A DNA stretch of 64,000 nucleotides from Thioalkalivibrio sp. ALE31 (GCF_000377405.1 NZ_KB905023.1:62001-126000); one strand, 5' to 3'. Counted from the first letter of the stretch, positions 32,971 to 44,925 are shown. Notes: generated from the sequence alone by a model not told the origin. Numbers and translations are program-made.

Positions 32971-33741
32971 GTGAGCCAGACCCTGACCTTCGAACAACCG
33001 CTGCATGAACGCGTGCGCCTCCTGCTGCGACTGGAGGCCCTGAACGCGCGCTTCGCCGACGCACTGGAGTCGGGGCGGCCGTTCGACCACCACGAGGCCC
33101 TAGTCTCCCTGGTCGATATCTACGCGCTGGTGACCCGCGTCGACATCAAACGCGAGCTGATGGGCGAGATCGAACGCCAGACGGTCAACCTGAACCGCCT
33201 GGCCAACCAGCCGGGCGTGGATGCCGAGCGCTTCCGCGAAACCATGGACACGCAGAAGCGGCTCCATGATGCGCTGGAGGAACAGGCCGGCGCCCTCGAT
33301 CACCGCGTGCGCGGCAGCGAGTTCTTCTCCAGCGTACGCCAGCGCATGGCCCTGCCGGGCGGCGCCTTCGACTTCGACCTGCCGATCTACCACTACTGGC
33401 TCGCACAGCCAAGCCAGGCGCGCAGCGAACTCCTGCTGGAGTGGTTCGAGCCGCTCAATACCGTCGCCGAGGCGACCGCCCAGGTGCTGCGCTACATGCG
33501 CCGCTCGGGCCACGCGGAGCCGGTCACAGCGGAGGAGGGCTACTTCGAGCGCAGCCTGGACACCAGCCATGCCTGGCAGCTGATCCGGGTGACCGTCGAC
33601 CCCACCCTCGGGGTCTATCCGGAGATCAGCGGCGGACGCCAGCGCTTTACCGTGCGCTTCTTCGCCCCGGGCGACTTCCGCGAGCGCCCGGTTCCGGCCA
33701 GTCGCGACGTCCCCTTCCAGCTCTGCTGCTGCGCGATCTGA
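32971..33741 (+). CDS. zapD: cell division protein ZapD
   Basis: A 256-residue homologue of E. coli ZapD (YacF), which bundles FtsZ protofilaments at the division ring. The N-terminal pattern FEQPLHERVRLLLRLE matches the family, and the C-terminus ends in a cysteine-rich LCCCAI. The start appears to be GTG at 32971, with only a weak ribosome binding site. It is the last gene of the pilB-zapD run and converges on the Nudix gene. Confidence 0.88.
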   Translation: MSQTLTFEQPLHERVRLLLRLEALNARFADALESGRPFDHHEALVSLVDIYALVTRVDIKRELMGEIERQTVNLNRLANQPGVDAERFRETMDTQKRLHDALEEQAGALDHRVRGSEFFSSVRQRMALPGGAFDFDLPIYHYWLAQPSQARSELLLEWFEPLNTVAEATAQVLRYMRRSGHAEPVTAEEGYFERSLDTSHAWQLIRVTVDPTLGVYPEISGGRQRFTVRFFAPGDFRERPVPASRDVPFQLCCCAI

Positions 33742-33749
33742 CACCGTGA

Positions 33750-33766
33750 CCGGGCTCGTTGCCCGG
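33750..33766. terminator. small hairpin between convergent zapD and Nudix gene
   Basis: CCGGGC (33750-33755) and GCCCGG (33761-33766) form a 6-bp stem with loop TCGTT in the 33-bp gap between two convergent genes. There is no U-tract, so the terminator role is inferred from position. Confidence 0.35.
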
Positions 33767-33774
33767 CGACGGGA

Positions 33775-34752
33775 TCAACCGTCCAGCAGCCCGCGAATGC
33801 CGGCAATCCCCTGCGCTCCCGCCCGGCGCGCCTGGGCCAGGTGCCCCGGGGTCATGCCTCCCAGCGCATAAACCGGTACGCCCGCACCGGCCGTCCAGGC
33901 AGTGAAGCGCTCCCAGCCCAGCACCTCGGCCCCGGGGTGGGTGGCGGTCACCTCCACCGGCCCGAGGACCACGAAATCCAGCCCCAGCGCGGCGACCCGC
34001 GCGAGCCCGGCCCGGTCATGCACCGACGCGCCGATCCAGCCACCCCGGTCCGGACGCGTCTCCAGTTCGCGCCAGCGCCGCTCCGGCAGATGCAGCCCCA
34101 CCTCCGGGAACCCGGTCAGCCAGTCCGCCGGGGCGTTGGCCAGCACCGGGATACCCAGCGCACCGGCGGGCCCGGCGATGGCCGCGAGGAAGTCGCGATA
34201 GGCCGACGCGTCCAGCGCCGGCGCCCGAACCTGGACCATGCCGGCCCGGCCCGCGCGCAGGGCCCGGACCACGCGCTCCGCGATCGCGTCGGCCTGGCCC
34301 GCATCGTCCGGGGACGGGGTGATCAGATAGCGCTCGGGGAGCCGCAGCGCGTTGAGCATCGCGCGGTTGGCCGCCGGGAAATCCGCCGGGTCGAGGGTGT
34401 CCGGGCGCAGCCACGCCATGGTCTGGCCCTCGCGCGGCGCGGGTTCGCCGGACCACGTGCTCACGCGAAACACGTGCAGGCGCACGGCGCGCTCCGAATA
34501 GCGGTGATCAATGGTCAGGCACTGAACCGCAGCGCCGACCCGGACGCCCAGTTCCTCATCCAGCTCGCGGGCCAGGGCCGTGGCCGGCGATTCCCCCGCG
34601 GCCACCTTGCCCCCGGGGAATTCCCGAAACCCGGCCAGGTGCTGCCCGCGCGCACGGCGCGTGACGAGCACGCGGCCCCGGGCATCCAGGATCAGCCCGA
34701 TCGCGACCTCGACCGGCCGGGAGACAACCGGTTCAGGACCGGTATTCGGCAT
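33775..34752 (-). CDS. Nudix hydrolase fused to a thiamine-phosphate-synthase-like domain
   Basis: A 325-residue two-domain protein. The N-terminal MutT-like Nudix domain carries a complete Nudix box at residues 48-70 (GKVAAGESPATALARELDEE, then LGV), consistent with an 8-oxo-dGTP diphosphatase. From about residue 145 a ThiE/TenI-like barrel follows (WIGASVHDRAGL, LGPVEVTATHPG, YALGGMTPGHL). The same fusion is known downstream of argJ in Pseudomonas. The ATG at 34750-34752 overlaps the end of argJ by 20 nt. Whether the barrel is catalytic is unknown. Confidence 0.9.
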   Translation of the reverse strand: MPNTGPEPVVSRPVEVAIGLILDARGRVLVTRRARGQHLAGFREFPGGKVAAGESPATALARELDEELGVRVGAAVQCLTIDHRYSERAVRLHVFRVSTWSGEPAPREGQTMAWLRPDTLDPADFPAANRAMLNALRLPERYLITPSPDDAGQADAIAERVVRALRAGRAGMVQVRAPALDASAYRDFLAAIAGPAGALGIPVLANAPADWLTGFPEVGLHLPERRWRELETRPDRGGWIGASVHDRAGLARVAALGLDFVVLGPVEVTATHPGAEVLGWERFTAWTAGAGVPVYALGGMTPGHLAQARRAGAQGIAGIRGLLDG

Positions 34753-35944
34753 TGATGCGCACGTACTCGTGGGAGAAGTCGCAGGTGTACTTGCGCGCGC
34801 CCGCGGGGCCCCGGCCGAGGTCGATGCGCACATGAATCTCGTCCGCGCCGAAGGCCCGCTGGCCATCGGCCTCTGCATAGGCCGGGGCCCGGCCACCGTC
34901 GCGAACGATCTCCACATCATTCACGTGGATCGCGACCCGCTCGATCGCCAGGTCCGGCACACCGGCGCGCCCCACCGCCGCCAGGATCCGGCCCCAGTTG
35001 GGGTCCGAGGCGAACAACGCGGTCTTCACCAGCGGGGACAGCGCGACCGTCTCGGCCACCAGCGCCGCTTCTTCGCGCTCCCGCGCCCCGGTCACCTCCA
35101 CGGTGACGAACTTGGTCGCGCCCTCGCCATCGCGCACGATCGCCTGGGCCAGCTCCAGACACACCGCCGCCAGCGCGGCGAGAAACGCCTCCCGATCCGC
35201 CGGCGTGGCGAGCCCAGCGCCGCTGGCGCCACTGGCCATCACCACGACCGCATCGTTGGTCGAGGTATCGCCGTCCACCGTGATCGCATTGAAGCTGTCG
35301 CGGTTGGCCACGCGCAGCAGGCCCTCGAGTTCGGCGGCGTCGATGGCGAGATCGGTCCCGATGAAGGCCAGCATGGTCGCCATGTCCGGGTGGATCATGC
35401 CGGAACCCTTGGCGATGCCCGTCAGGGTCACTTCGCCCTGCGACAGGGAGACGCGGCGGCTGCAGCCCTTGAGCACGGTATCGGTGGTCATGATCGCACG
35501 CCCGGCCTGCATCCAGGTATTGGGCGCCAACCCGGCGTACAGGACCGGCAGGGCCGCGACGATCCACTCGACCGGCAGCGGCTCCCCGATCACGCCGGTG
35601 GAAAACGGCAGGACCGCATCCGCGACGGTCCCGGTAAGGCCGGCCACCGCCTCGCAGGAGGCGCGCGCGGCGGCCAGCCCGGGCTCGCCCGTACCGGCAT
35701 TGGCGTTGCCGGCATTGATCAGCAGCCAGCGAGCGTGCCCCCGCGCCTGGTGCTCGGCGGCCACCACCACGGGCGCCGCGCGGAAGGCATTGGTGGTGTA
35801 GAGCGCGGCGATGGTCGCTTCCGGGCCGGCGTCGATCAGGACCAGATCGTCACGGCCGGCGTAACGGATGCCGGCTGCGGTCGCGGCCAGGCGGATGCCC
35901 GGCACGGGATGAAGGACCTCCGGGGCGATCAATCCAACGGCCAT
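34733..35944 (-). CDS. argJ: bifunctional ornithine acetyltransferase / N-acetylglutamate synthase
   Basis: 403 residues; the enzyme that recycles the acetyl group in arginine synthesis. It is made as a precursor that cleaves itself at the Ala-Thr bond in MATML; Thr190 becomes the N-terminal nucleophile, and the motif KGSGMIHPDMATML is intact. It follows secA by 12 nt and overlaps the Nudix gene, matching the secA-argJ-mutT order of Pseudomonas. Confidence 0.96.
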   Translation of the reverse strand: MAVGLIAPEVLHPVPGIRLAATAAGIRYAGRDDLVLIDAGPEATIAALYTTNAFRAAPVVVAAEHQARGHARWLLINAGNANAGTGEPGLAAARASCEAVAGLTGTVADAVLPFSTGVIGEPLPVEWIVAALPVLYAGLAPNTWMQAGRAIMTTDTVLKGCSRRVSLSQGEVTLTGIAKGSGMIHPDMATMLAFIGTDLAIDAAELEGLLRVANRDSFNAITVDGDTSTNDAVVVMASGASGAGLATPADREAFLAALAAVCLELAQAIVRDGEGATKFVTVEVTGAREREEAALVAETVALSPLVKTALFASDPNWGRILAAVGRAGVPDLAIERVAIHVNDVEIVRDGGRAPAYAEADGQRAFGADEIHVRIDLGRGPAGARKYTCDFSHEYVRINAEYRS

Positions 35945-35956
35945 TGTGGGCGTCCC

Positions 35957-38755
<2,799 letters not shown>

Positions 38756-38874
38756 GGGGATCCGTAAGGGTTGGCTGAAACCCGCCTAGGATAAACGATC
38801 CGCCGGGGAAACGCTGTGCCGGGGAAACGTCTTTTCGGGAGGTCGCCGACGCCGAATCCCGCGCCGCGCAGCCA
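38756..38874 (-). promoter_or_regulatory. secA leader region
   Basis: 119 bp between the secA start and the repeat element. It holds two direct copies of GCCGGGGAAACG (38802-38813 and 38818-38829, 16-bp period) and a TATCCT box near a CTAG at 38786-38789 on the minus strand, but no well-spaced -35 box. A secA promoter presumably lies here; it cannot be placed with confidence. Confidence 0.3.
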
Positions 38875-39178
38875 CTAGGGAGACGCTGATTGAATCGCAC
38901 GTCCGCGTTGGTGCCCCCTGTTTTCCGAGACAAGGCGCGTCGTGCAGCGGGTAGTGGTTCTACCCGCAAGGGGCGCAACGCAGGATCGGGGAACAGGGGG
39001 CACCAACCCCACAAGCCACTGAAAGCAGGGGCTCGGACGCCCGTTGTTGATCAAAAACGGGCGCGCGCACAGCGTTGCGGTTCCCTTGTGCAGAGTGACT
39101 GCACGGCAGTCACCGCGCTTTGTTCGCACGCAAAAGCGACTCGAGCGCGGACGTGCGATTCGATCAGCGTCTCCCTAG
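38875..39178. mobile_element. palindromic MITE-like element, copy B
   Basis: A 304-bp non-coding element between secA and the M23 peptidase gene, in reverse orientation relative to the element at 6334-6621 and roughly three-quarters identical by eye. The 33-bp terminal inverted repeats (38875-38907 and 39146-39178, one mismatch) begin CTAGGGAGACGCTGA. Inside are a perfect 16-bp inverted pair (38907-38922 and 38992-39007), an 8-bp hairpin with 5-nt loop (38947-38967) and another 8-bp hairpin (39095-39113). It carries no open frame of note. CTAG flanks both ends. Confidence 0.85.
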
Positions 39179-39181
39179 GTG

Positions 39182-40072
39182 TCAGTCCCGATCGGGAAGG
39201 AAGTTGTAGGGGTTGAGGGCCTTGCCGGCATCCACCACCTCGTAGTGCAGGTGGGTGTCGGTCGCGCGGCCGGTGCGGCCCATGGTCGCGATCACCTGGC
39301 CGGCCTCCACGCGCTCGCCAGCCTCGACCAGGATCTCCGCATTGTGGGCGTAGCGCGTGTTCAGGCCGCCGCCGTGGGCGATCTCGACCAGGTTACCGAA
39401 GCTGCTGCGCCGCCCCGCGAACACCACCAGACCGCCACCGGCCGCGCGGATCTCGGAGCCGGGCCGACCGGCAAAGTCCATCCCTGAGTGGAACCGCCGA
39501 TTGCCGGTGAACGGATCCTCGCGGTAGCCAAACGCCGAGCTGATCCAGGCATCATCCTCGACCGGACGAAGCCGCGGCGACAGGGCCTCGCGCGAGGCAT
39601 CCAGGCGCAGCTCGGAGCCCACGAGGTCCACCGCGGCGCTGTGCCGACCCAGCAGGTGCTCCAGCGCCAGCAGGCGGTCGTGCACCTCCAGCGGTGAATC
39701 CGGTCCTTCCAGCAGGGGTCCGCCCTGGCCCCCGGTCTCCGGCGCCAGATCGGCCACGTCCAGTCCCAGGGAGTCGCCCACCGACCGGATGCGCAGATCC
39801 ACACGCGACAACTGGCGTTCCAGCGCCACGACCCGTTCAACCAGATGATTCAGGCCCTCGCGGGCGGCTTCGCGCTCCACCGTCTCGACGGCCACGGGAT
39901 CCAGGGTATTGGTCACCGGAATCCGGACCACCTCGCGCTGGCTCTGGCCGACCAGATAGGCCGCCACCACCGCGGCCGCCATCAGCAGCACCAGCACGCC
40001 CCCCGACACGGCCATCGCCCACAGGGGCAGGCGTGCACAAAGGCCGTCCGGACGTAGTACGATCAACTGCAT
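39182..40072 (-). CDS. M23 family metallopeptidase (murein endopeptidase-like)
   Basis: A 296-residue envelope protein: an N-terminal membrane anchor at about residues 17-41, a coiled segment, and a C-terminal LytM/M23 domain with the metal ligands of HSGMDFAGRPG and HLHYEV. All core ligands appear present, so it is likely an active peptidoglycan endopeptidase. The ATG at 40070-40072 is chosen; open frame continues upstream into the divergent dciA. The lpxC-dciA-M23-secA neighbourhood matches Pseudomonas. Confidence 0.9.
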   Translation of the reverse strand: MQLIVLRPDGLCARLPLWAMAVSGGVLVLLMAAAVVAAYLVGQSQREVVRIPVTNTLDPVAVETVEREAAREGLNHLVERVVALERQLSRVDLRIRSVGDSLGLDVADLAPETGGQGGPLLEGPDSPLEVHDRLLALEHLLGRHSAAVDLVGSELRLDASREALSPRLRPVEDDAWISSAFGYREDPFTGNRRFHSGMDFAGRPGSEIRAAGGGLVVFAGRRSSFGNLVEIAHGGGLNTRYAHNAEILVEAGERVEAGQVIATMGRTGRATDTHLHYEVVDAGKALNPYNFLPDRD

Positions 40073-40117
40073 GCGAATCCTCTTGTTCTCTCCGCCTTGC
40101 GCCACCGGGTTACCGGG

Positions 40118-40558
40118 ATGACACCGCAGCGGATCACCCGTTTCATCGCCCGCGACTGGTCCGCGCACTCCGGCCGCGACCGCGGCGTGGAGCGCGCCCT
40201 CGAGGGCCTCGCCGGCAATGCGCTGAAGGCGCGGCGACTGGCGTTCACCCTGCGCGAGGACACCTTGGTCGCGATCTGCGCGGACCGCGGCCTGGCGACG
40301 GAGCTGCGTTTCCAGCAACGCGAACTGCTCAAGACCCTGCGTGCCGCGGGCTTCGAGGGCATCGAGCAGATGCGCATCCGGCTGTCCCGGGTGCCCCGCC
40401 CTGCCGAACCGGCCGCGCGGCTGGAACGGCGCGAGATCCCGGAAGCGGCCCGGCAGATCCTCGCCGACACCGCCTCTCGCATTCAGGATCCCGAACTGGC
40501 CGGTGCGCTGGATCGGCTCGCCCGCGCGGCGCGCCCGTCCCCGCCGAAGCCGGACTGA
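40118..40558 (+). CDS. dciA: DciA-type helicase loader (DUF721)
   Basis: A 146-residue DUF721-family protein. DciA members load or operate the replicative helicase DnaB in bacteria that lack DnaC. The KH-like core pattern is visible in residues 40-85 (LREDTLVAICADRGLATELRFQQ followed by a leucine-rich helix), and the tail is Pro/Ala-rich and probably disordered. The ATG at 40118 is preferred; a TTG at 40097 is an alternative. It diverges from the M23 gene with only 45 bp between starts. Confidence 0.8.
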   Translation: MTPQRITRFIARDWSAHSGRDRGVERALEGLAGNALKARRLAFTLREDTLVAICADRGLATELRFQQRELLKTLRAAGFEGIEQMRIRLSRVPRPAEPAARLERREIPEAARQILADTASRIQDPELAGALDRLARAARPSPPKPD

Positions 40559-40574
40559 ACCGGCGCCGCGGTAT

Positions 40575-41495
40575 TCAGCCCGCCGGCGTCGGTGCCAGCT
40601 GGCCGAAGGAGATCGGCAGGCGCTCGTTCGGGTCCTCGAAGGTGACCTTTTCCCAGGCCGTCTCGTCGGCCGCGAGTTGGCGGATCAGCTGATTGTTCAG
40701 TGCATGCCCGGACTTGTGCCCGGTGAAGGCGCCGATCAGGCTGTGGCCGAGCAGGTACAGGTCCCCGACCACGTCGAGGATCTTGTGCTTGACCAGCTCG
40801 TTGTCGTAGCGCAGACCGTTCTCGTTCAGGATCTTGTAGTCATCGAGCACCACGGCATTGTCCAGGCTGCCGCCCAGCGCCAGCTGGTTGGCCCGCAGGG
40901 CCTCGATGTCGCGCATGAACCCGAAGGTTCGGGCACGCGAGACCTCCTTCACGAAGGAGGTGGACGAGAAATCCAGCTCGGCGCGCTGGCTCCCGTCGGT
41001 GAACATCGGGTGTTCGAAGTCGATGCAGAAACCGACCTTGAACCCCTCGTAGGGATCGAAGCGCACCCATTTGTCGCCCTCGCGGACTTCCACGCTGCGC
41101 TTGACCCGAATGAATTCCTTGGGCGCGTCCTGCTCTTTCAGCCCGGCGGACTGCAGCAGAAACACGAAGGGACCGGCACTGCCATCCATGATGGGCACCT
41201 CGGCGGCGCTCACGTCGACGTGCAGGTTGTCGATGCCCAGTCCGGCTATGGCCGAGAGCAGATGCTCCACGGTCGAGACCCGGACATCGCCATTGACCAG
41301 CGTGGTCGAAAGCCGCGTGTCGCCGACATTGTCGGCACAGGCGCGAATCTCCACGGACGGATCAAGATCGCAGCGATGGAACACAATCCCGGTGTTCACC
41401 GGGGCCGGCCGCAGGGTCAGCACCACCTTTTCTCCGGTATGCAGTCCTACCCCGGTCGCCCGAATGCTGTTCTTGAGCGTTCTTTGCCTGATCAA
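40575..41495 (-). CDS. lpxC: UDP-3-O-acyl-N-acetylglucosamine deacetylase
   Basis: A 306-residue zinc deacetylase catalysing the committed step of lipid A synthesis. The zinc/catalytic regions [28 protein letters not shown] and [12 protein letters not shown] are intact. The start is placed at TTG (41493-41495): it gives the family N-terminus [21 protein letters not shown] and a length next to the 305 residues of E. coli, and AGAGAGG lies upstream. ATG codons at 41528 and 41564 would add a non-family extension. It ends the dcw cluster after ftsZ. Confidence 0.95.
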   Translation of the reverse strand: MIRQRTLKNSIRATGVGLHTGEKVVLTLRPAPVNTGIVFHRCDLDPSVEIRACADNVGDTRLSTTLVNGDVRVSTVEHLLSAIAGLGIDNLHVDVSAAEVPIMDGSAGPFVFLLQSAGLKEQDAPKEFIRVKRSVEVREGDKWVRFDPYEGFKVGFCIDFEHPMFTDGSQRAELDFSSTSFVKEVSRARTFGFMRDIEALRANQLALGGSLDNAVVLDDYKILNENGLRYDNELVKHKILDVVGDLYLLGHSLIGAFTGHKSGHALNNQLIRQLAADETAWEKVTFEDPNERLPISFGQLAPTPAG

Positions 41496-41532
41496 CGAAT
41501 TGAGCCTCTCTCTTTCAGGAGAGCGCATAAGG

Positions 41533-41556
41533 GGAGCCCGGGCCCTCCCGGGCTCC
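41533..41556 (-). terminator. hairpin between ftsZ and lpxC
   Basis: GGAGCCCGGG (41533-41542) and its complement (41547-41556) form a perfect 10-bp stem with a 4-nt loop in the ftsZ-lpxC gap. It is followed on the minus strand by CCTTATGCG rather than a U-tract, so partial termination or RNA processing between ftsZ and lpxC is more likely than full termination. Confidence 0.55.
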
Positions 41557-41619
41557 TCATGCACACAACGATTGCCGCATTATTGCAGGATTCCGCTCGT
41601 CCTGCATGTGCCGGCGCTC

Positions 41620-42777
41620 TCAGTCCGCCTGTTTGCGCAGAAAGGCCGGAATATCCAGCACATCAATGCCTTGCTGCTGGTTGTAGTCCACCGCCAGGTT
41701 GTCGCCACCGCGGCGCTTGACGGTCGGCTGGTCGAGGTCGACTTCGACGTCGGAACCGACGGCCTTCTTCGGCTGGGCATCGACCACCCGCACCTGCGGA
41801 CGTTCGGACTGCGAGGCCGGGGCCCCCAGGCCGGTCGCCACCAGGGTGACCCGCAGCTCGTCGGTCATCTCGGGGTCGATCACCGTCCCGACGACGACGT
41901 TGGCGTCTTCCGAGGCCAGGGCCTTCACCGCCTCCCCGACTTCCTCGAACTCGCCGATACCGACATCCATGCCGCCGGTCACGTTCACCAGGATGCCGCG
42001 CGCGCCGGAGATATCGATGTCCTCCAGCAACGGGCTGGCGATCGCGGCTTCGGCCGCCTCGCGGGCACGGTCCTCGCCGGAACCGGAGCCGGTCCCCATC
42101 ATCGCCATACCCATCTCGCGCATCACGTTGCGCACGTCGGCGAAGTCGACGTTGATCAGGCCCGGGCGGGTGATCAGCTCGGCAATGCCCTGCACCGCGC
42201 CGAACAGCACGTCATTGGCGGCCTTGAAGGCGTCCAGCAGGGTGGTGTTCTTGCCCAGCACCGTCAGCAGCTTCTCGTTGGGAATGGTGATCAGCGAGTC
42301 GACCTGCTCGGTCAGGGCCTTGATCCCGGACATGGCCACCTGCATGCGGCGCTTGCCCTCGAACGGGAACGGCTTGGTGACCACCGCCACGGTCAGGATG
42401 TTCATCTCCTTGGCGATCTGCGCCACCACCGGCGCGGCCCCGGTACCCGTACCACCGCCCATGCCGGCGGTAATGAAGACCATGTCCGCGCCCTGCAGCA
42501 GGTCCTGGATGCGCTCGCGATCCTCCAGCGCGGCCTCGCGGCCCACGGAGGGATCCGCCCCGGCCCCCAGGCCCTTGGTGATGTCGCCACCCAGTTGCAG
42601 CAGCGTCTTGGAATCCAGGCTCTTCAGGGCCTGGGCATCGGTATTGGCGCAGATGAAGTCCACGCCCTCCAGTTGCGAGTTGACCATGTGCTGCACGGCG
42701 TTGCCGCCGCCGCCCCCGACGCCGACGACCTTGATCGTCGCGTTCTGGCTATAGGTATCCATCAGTTCGAACGTCAT
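41620..42777 (-). CDS. ftsZ: cell division protein FtsZ
   Basis: A 385-residue tubulin-like GTPase that forms the division ring. The GTP-binding signature [11 protein letters not shown] and the catalytic T7 loop ([11 protein letters not shown]) are present, and the C-terminal peptide [12 protein letters not shown] is the docking site for FtsA and ZipA. The ATG at 42775-42777 is used; a second ATG five codons in is possible. It is separated from ftsA by 97 bp. Confidence 0.98.
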   Translation of the reverse strand: MTFELMDTYSQNATIKVVGVGGGGGNAVQHMVNSQLEGVDFICANTDAQALKSLDSKTLLQLGGDITKGLGAGADPSVGREAALEDRERIQDLLQGADMVFITAGMGGGTGTGAAPVVAQIAKEMNILTVAVVTKPFPFEGKRRMQVAMSGIKALTEQVDSLITIPNEKLLTVLGKNTTLLDAFKAANDVLFGAVQGIAELITRPGLINVDFADVRNVMREMGMAMMGTGSGSGEDRAREAAEAAIASPLLEDIDISGARGILVNVTGGMDVGIGEFEEVGEAVKALASEDANVVVGTVIDPEMTDELRVTLVATGLGAPASQSERPQVRVVDAQPKKAVGSDVEVDLDQPTVKRRGGDNLAVDYNQQQGIDVLDIPAFLRKQAD

Positions 42778-42874
42778 GATTGCGTCCTCTCGTTGCGTGT
42801 GTACAGGTACTTCTGTTGGCCTGCGTCATGGCCGGAGAGCGGTCCGACCCCCAAAGATTCCGGTGTCCTGGTCA

Positions 42875-44110
42875 TCAGAACTGCCCGGAAAACCAGCGCT
42901 TCATGCGCGCCCATACGCCCTGGAACCCGCTGCTCACGGGCCGGGCCTCCTGCTCCGCACGCGACTCGCGGGCGTAGAGCAGCAGCCCCACTCCCGTCGC
43001 GTGGATCGGATTCTTCACCACATCCAGGAGCCCGGTGACGCGTTGCGGCACCCCCAGGCGTACGGGCATGTGGAAGACCTCTTCGGCGAGGTCCACCACA
43101 CCTTCCATTCGAGACGATCCGCCGGTCAGCACGACCCCGGCGGCGATCATTTCCTCGGTGCCGCTGCGGCGCAGCTCCGCCTGCACCAGCTGCAGCAGTT
43201 CCTCGTAGCGCGGCTCGACCACGGAGGCGAGCGTCTGGCGCGACAGCCGGCGCGCGGCCCGATCGCCCACCCCGGGCACCTCGATGCTCTCGCCCGGGTC
43301 GGCCAGCGAGCGCAGCGCGCAGGCGTACTTGATCTTGAGTTCGTCGGCGTACTGGGTCGGCGTGCGCAGGGCGACCGCGATGTCGTTGGTCACCTGATCC
43401 CCGGCAATCGGGATCACCGCGGTGTGCATGATCGCGCCATGGGCAAACACCGCGATGTCGGTGGTGCCACCGCCGATGTCCACCAGGCAGACACCCAGGT
43501 CCTTCTCGTCCTCGCTGAGCACCGAATAGCTGGAGGCGAGCTGTTCCAGGATGATGTCGTCCACCCGCAGCCCGCAGCGCTCCACGCACTTGACGATGTT
43601 CTGCGCCGCGGACACCGCGCCGGTGACCAGGTGCACCTTGGCCTCCAGCCGCACCCCGGACATCCCGATCGGCTCGCGGATGCCCTCCTGCTCGTCGATG
43701 ATGTATTCCTGCGGCAGCACGTGGAGGATGCGCTGGTCGGCCGGGATCGCGATCGCGCGCGCGGCGTCGATCACCCGGTCGACGTCGCCCGCGACCACCT
43801 CGCCGTCCTTGATCGCAACCACGCCGGTGGAGTTGTAGCTCTTGATGTGAGAGCCGGCGATCCCGGTGTAGACCGAGTGGATCTCGCAGCCGGCCATCAG
43901 CTCGGCCTCCTCCACCGCGCGCTGGATCGACTGGACGGTGGACTCGATGTTCACCACCACGCCCTTCTTCAGCCCGCGCGAAGGGGAGGAGCCGATCCCG
44001 ATGATCTCGATCTCGCCTTCCTCGGTCAGCTCCCCGACCACCGCCTCGATCTTCGAGGTCCCGACGTCCAGGCCGACGATCAGACCGGGTTCCGACTTCT
44101 TTGCCATCAT
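42875..44110 (-). CDS. ftsA: cell division protein FtsA
   Basis: A 411-residue actin-like ATPase that tethers FtsZ to the membrane. The phosphate-binding loops (GLDVGTSKIEAVVGE and VDIGGGTTDIAVF) are intact, and the C-terminus (RMKRWFSGQF) resembles the amphipathic membrane-targeting helix. Two consecutive ATGs occur at 44110 and 44107; an upstream extension overlaps ftsQ and is not used. Confidence 0.97.
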   Translation of the reverse strand: MMAKKSEPGLIVGLDVGTSKIEAVVGELTEEGEIEIIGIGSSPSRGLKKGVVVNIESTVQSIQRAVEEAELMAGCEIHSVYTGIAGSHIKSYNSTGVVAIKDGEVVAGDVDRVIDAARAIAIPADQRILHVLPQEYIIDEQEGIREPIGMSGVRLEAKVHLVTGAVSAAQNIVKCVERCGLRVDDIILEQLASSYSVLSEDEKDLGVCLVDIGGGTTDIAVFAHGAIMHTAVIPIAGDQVTNDIAVALRTPTQYADELKIKYACALRSLADPGESIEVPGVGDRAARRLSRQTLASVVEPRYEELLQLVQAELRRSGTEEMIAAGVVLTGGSSRMEGVVDLAEEVFHMPVRLGVPQRVTGLLDVVKNPIHATGVGLLLYARESRAEQEARPVSSGFQGVWARMKRWFSGQF

Positions 44111-44133
44111 CTTTCTGCGTCCTGTCGTTCGTG

Positions 44134-44925
44134 TCATCGGGCGTCTCCCGCACCGTCATCCGCCGCATCCGCCCAGGCCACCGCAAGCCCGTGCGGATAA
44201 CGCAGGTCGATCCGTTCCACCGGGGCATCGCGATAGTCGCGAATCGCCGGCACCGCGCGGACCAGCTGACCCAGGCGGCTCAGATCGGCATCCCGCCCCA
44301 TCAGCACGCGCACGCCGTCCGCCAGGTGGATGCTCCAGTCATGGCGCGCCCCTTCCTGCAGCCCGGTGACCTCCAGCCCGGCATCGGCCAGGCGCGCGGA
44401 GACCTCCAGGTAGCGGTGCATCAGCACCACCTGCCGCCCATCCGTCCCTGCGAGGGCCGGCAGCCCCTCCCAGTCATCCAGCGCCACCGGCCCGAAAAGC
44501 CGGCCGTGGCGGTCGACCAGGTGATCGTCGCCCCATTGCGCCACCGGCACCGGCTCGCGGATCTCGACCACCAGCGTGTCCGGCCACTGGCGGCGCAGGC
44601 GCACCGTGTCCACCCAGGGCTGGGCCTCCAGCGCCGTGCGCAGGCGCTCCAGCTCGACCCCGACAAAGCCCGATGCATGGGCGCGGGCCAGCTCCTGCAC
44701 GGCCGCGACATCCGCGTGCTGCGGGTTGCCGGTCACCTCGATGCGCTCGATCGGCAGCCAGGCATCCGGGTCGAACTGCAGCCAGGCCAGCGCGCCCAGC
44801 ACCAGCATCCCGGCAAGGCCCATGCCGGCCATCAGGCGCAGCCCCGGGCCGGCCAGGCGGCGCAAGGGCGACGGCCCCTGCGACTGCGGCCGGCGCGCGG
44901 GTCGGGTTGTACGCCGTGCGTTCAA
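44134..44925 (-). CDS. ftsQ: cell division protein FtsQ
   Basis: A 263-residue single-pass division protein: a basic cytoplasmic segment, one membrane helix (about residues 32-50), then the POTRA domain (IERIEVTGNPQHADV) and FtsQ-type beta domain. The start is read as TTG at 44923-44925. It overlaps the ddlB stop as TTGA and has TGGAGGG six nt upstream, whereas the ATG at 44970 lies inside ddlB. Confidence 0.92.
   Translation of the reverse strand: MNARRTTRPARRPQSQGPSPLRRLAGPGLRLMAGMGLAGMLVLGALAWLQFDPDAWLPIERIEVTGNPQHADVAAVQELARAHASGFVGVELERLRTALEAQPWVDTVRLRRQWPDTLVVEIREPVPVAQWGDDHLVDRHGRLFGPVALDDWEGLPALAGTDGRQVVLMHRYLEVSARLADAGLEVTGLQEGARHDWSIHLADGVRVLMGRDADLSRLGQLVRAVPAIRDYRDAPVERIDLRYPHGLAVAWADAADDGAGDAR

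Noticed and set aside
31217-33064. 615-codon open frame antisense to pilD and coaE
   Set aside because: Gln/Gly/Asp-rich shadow without domains; both genes on the other strand have intact catalytic motifs.
38785-38790. Another CTAG next to copy B as a third element end
   Set aside because: Only CCTAGG is present; none of the following terminal-repeat bases match.
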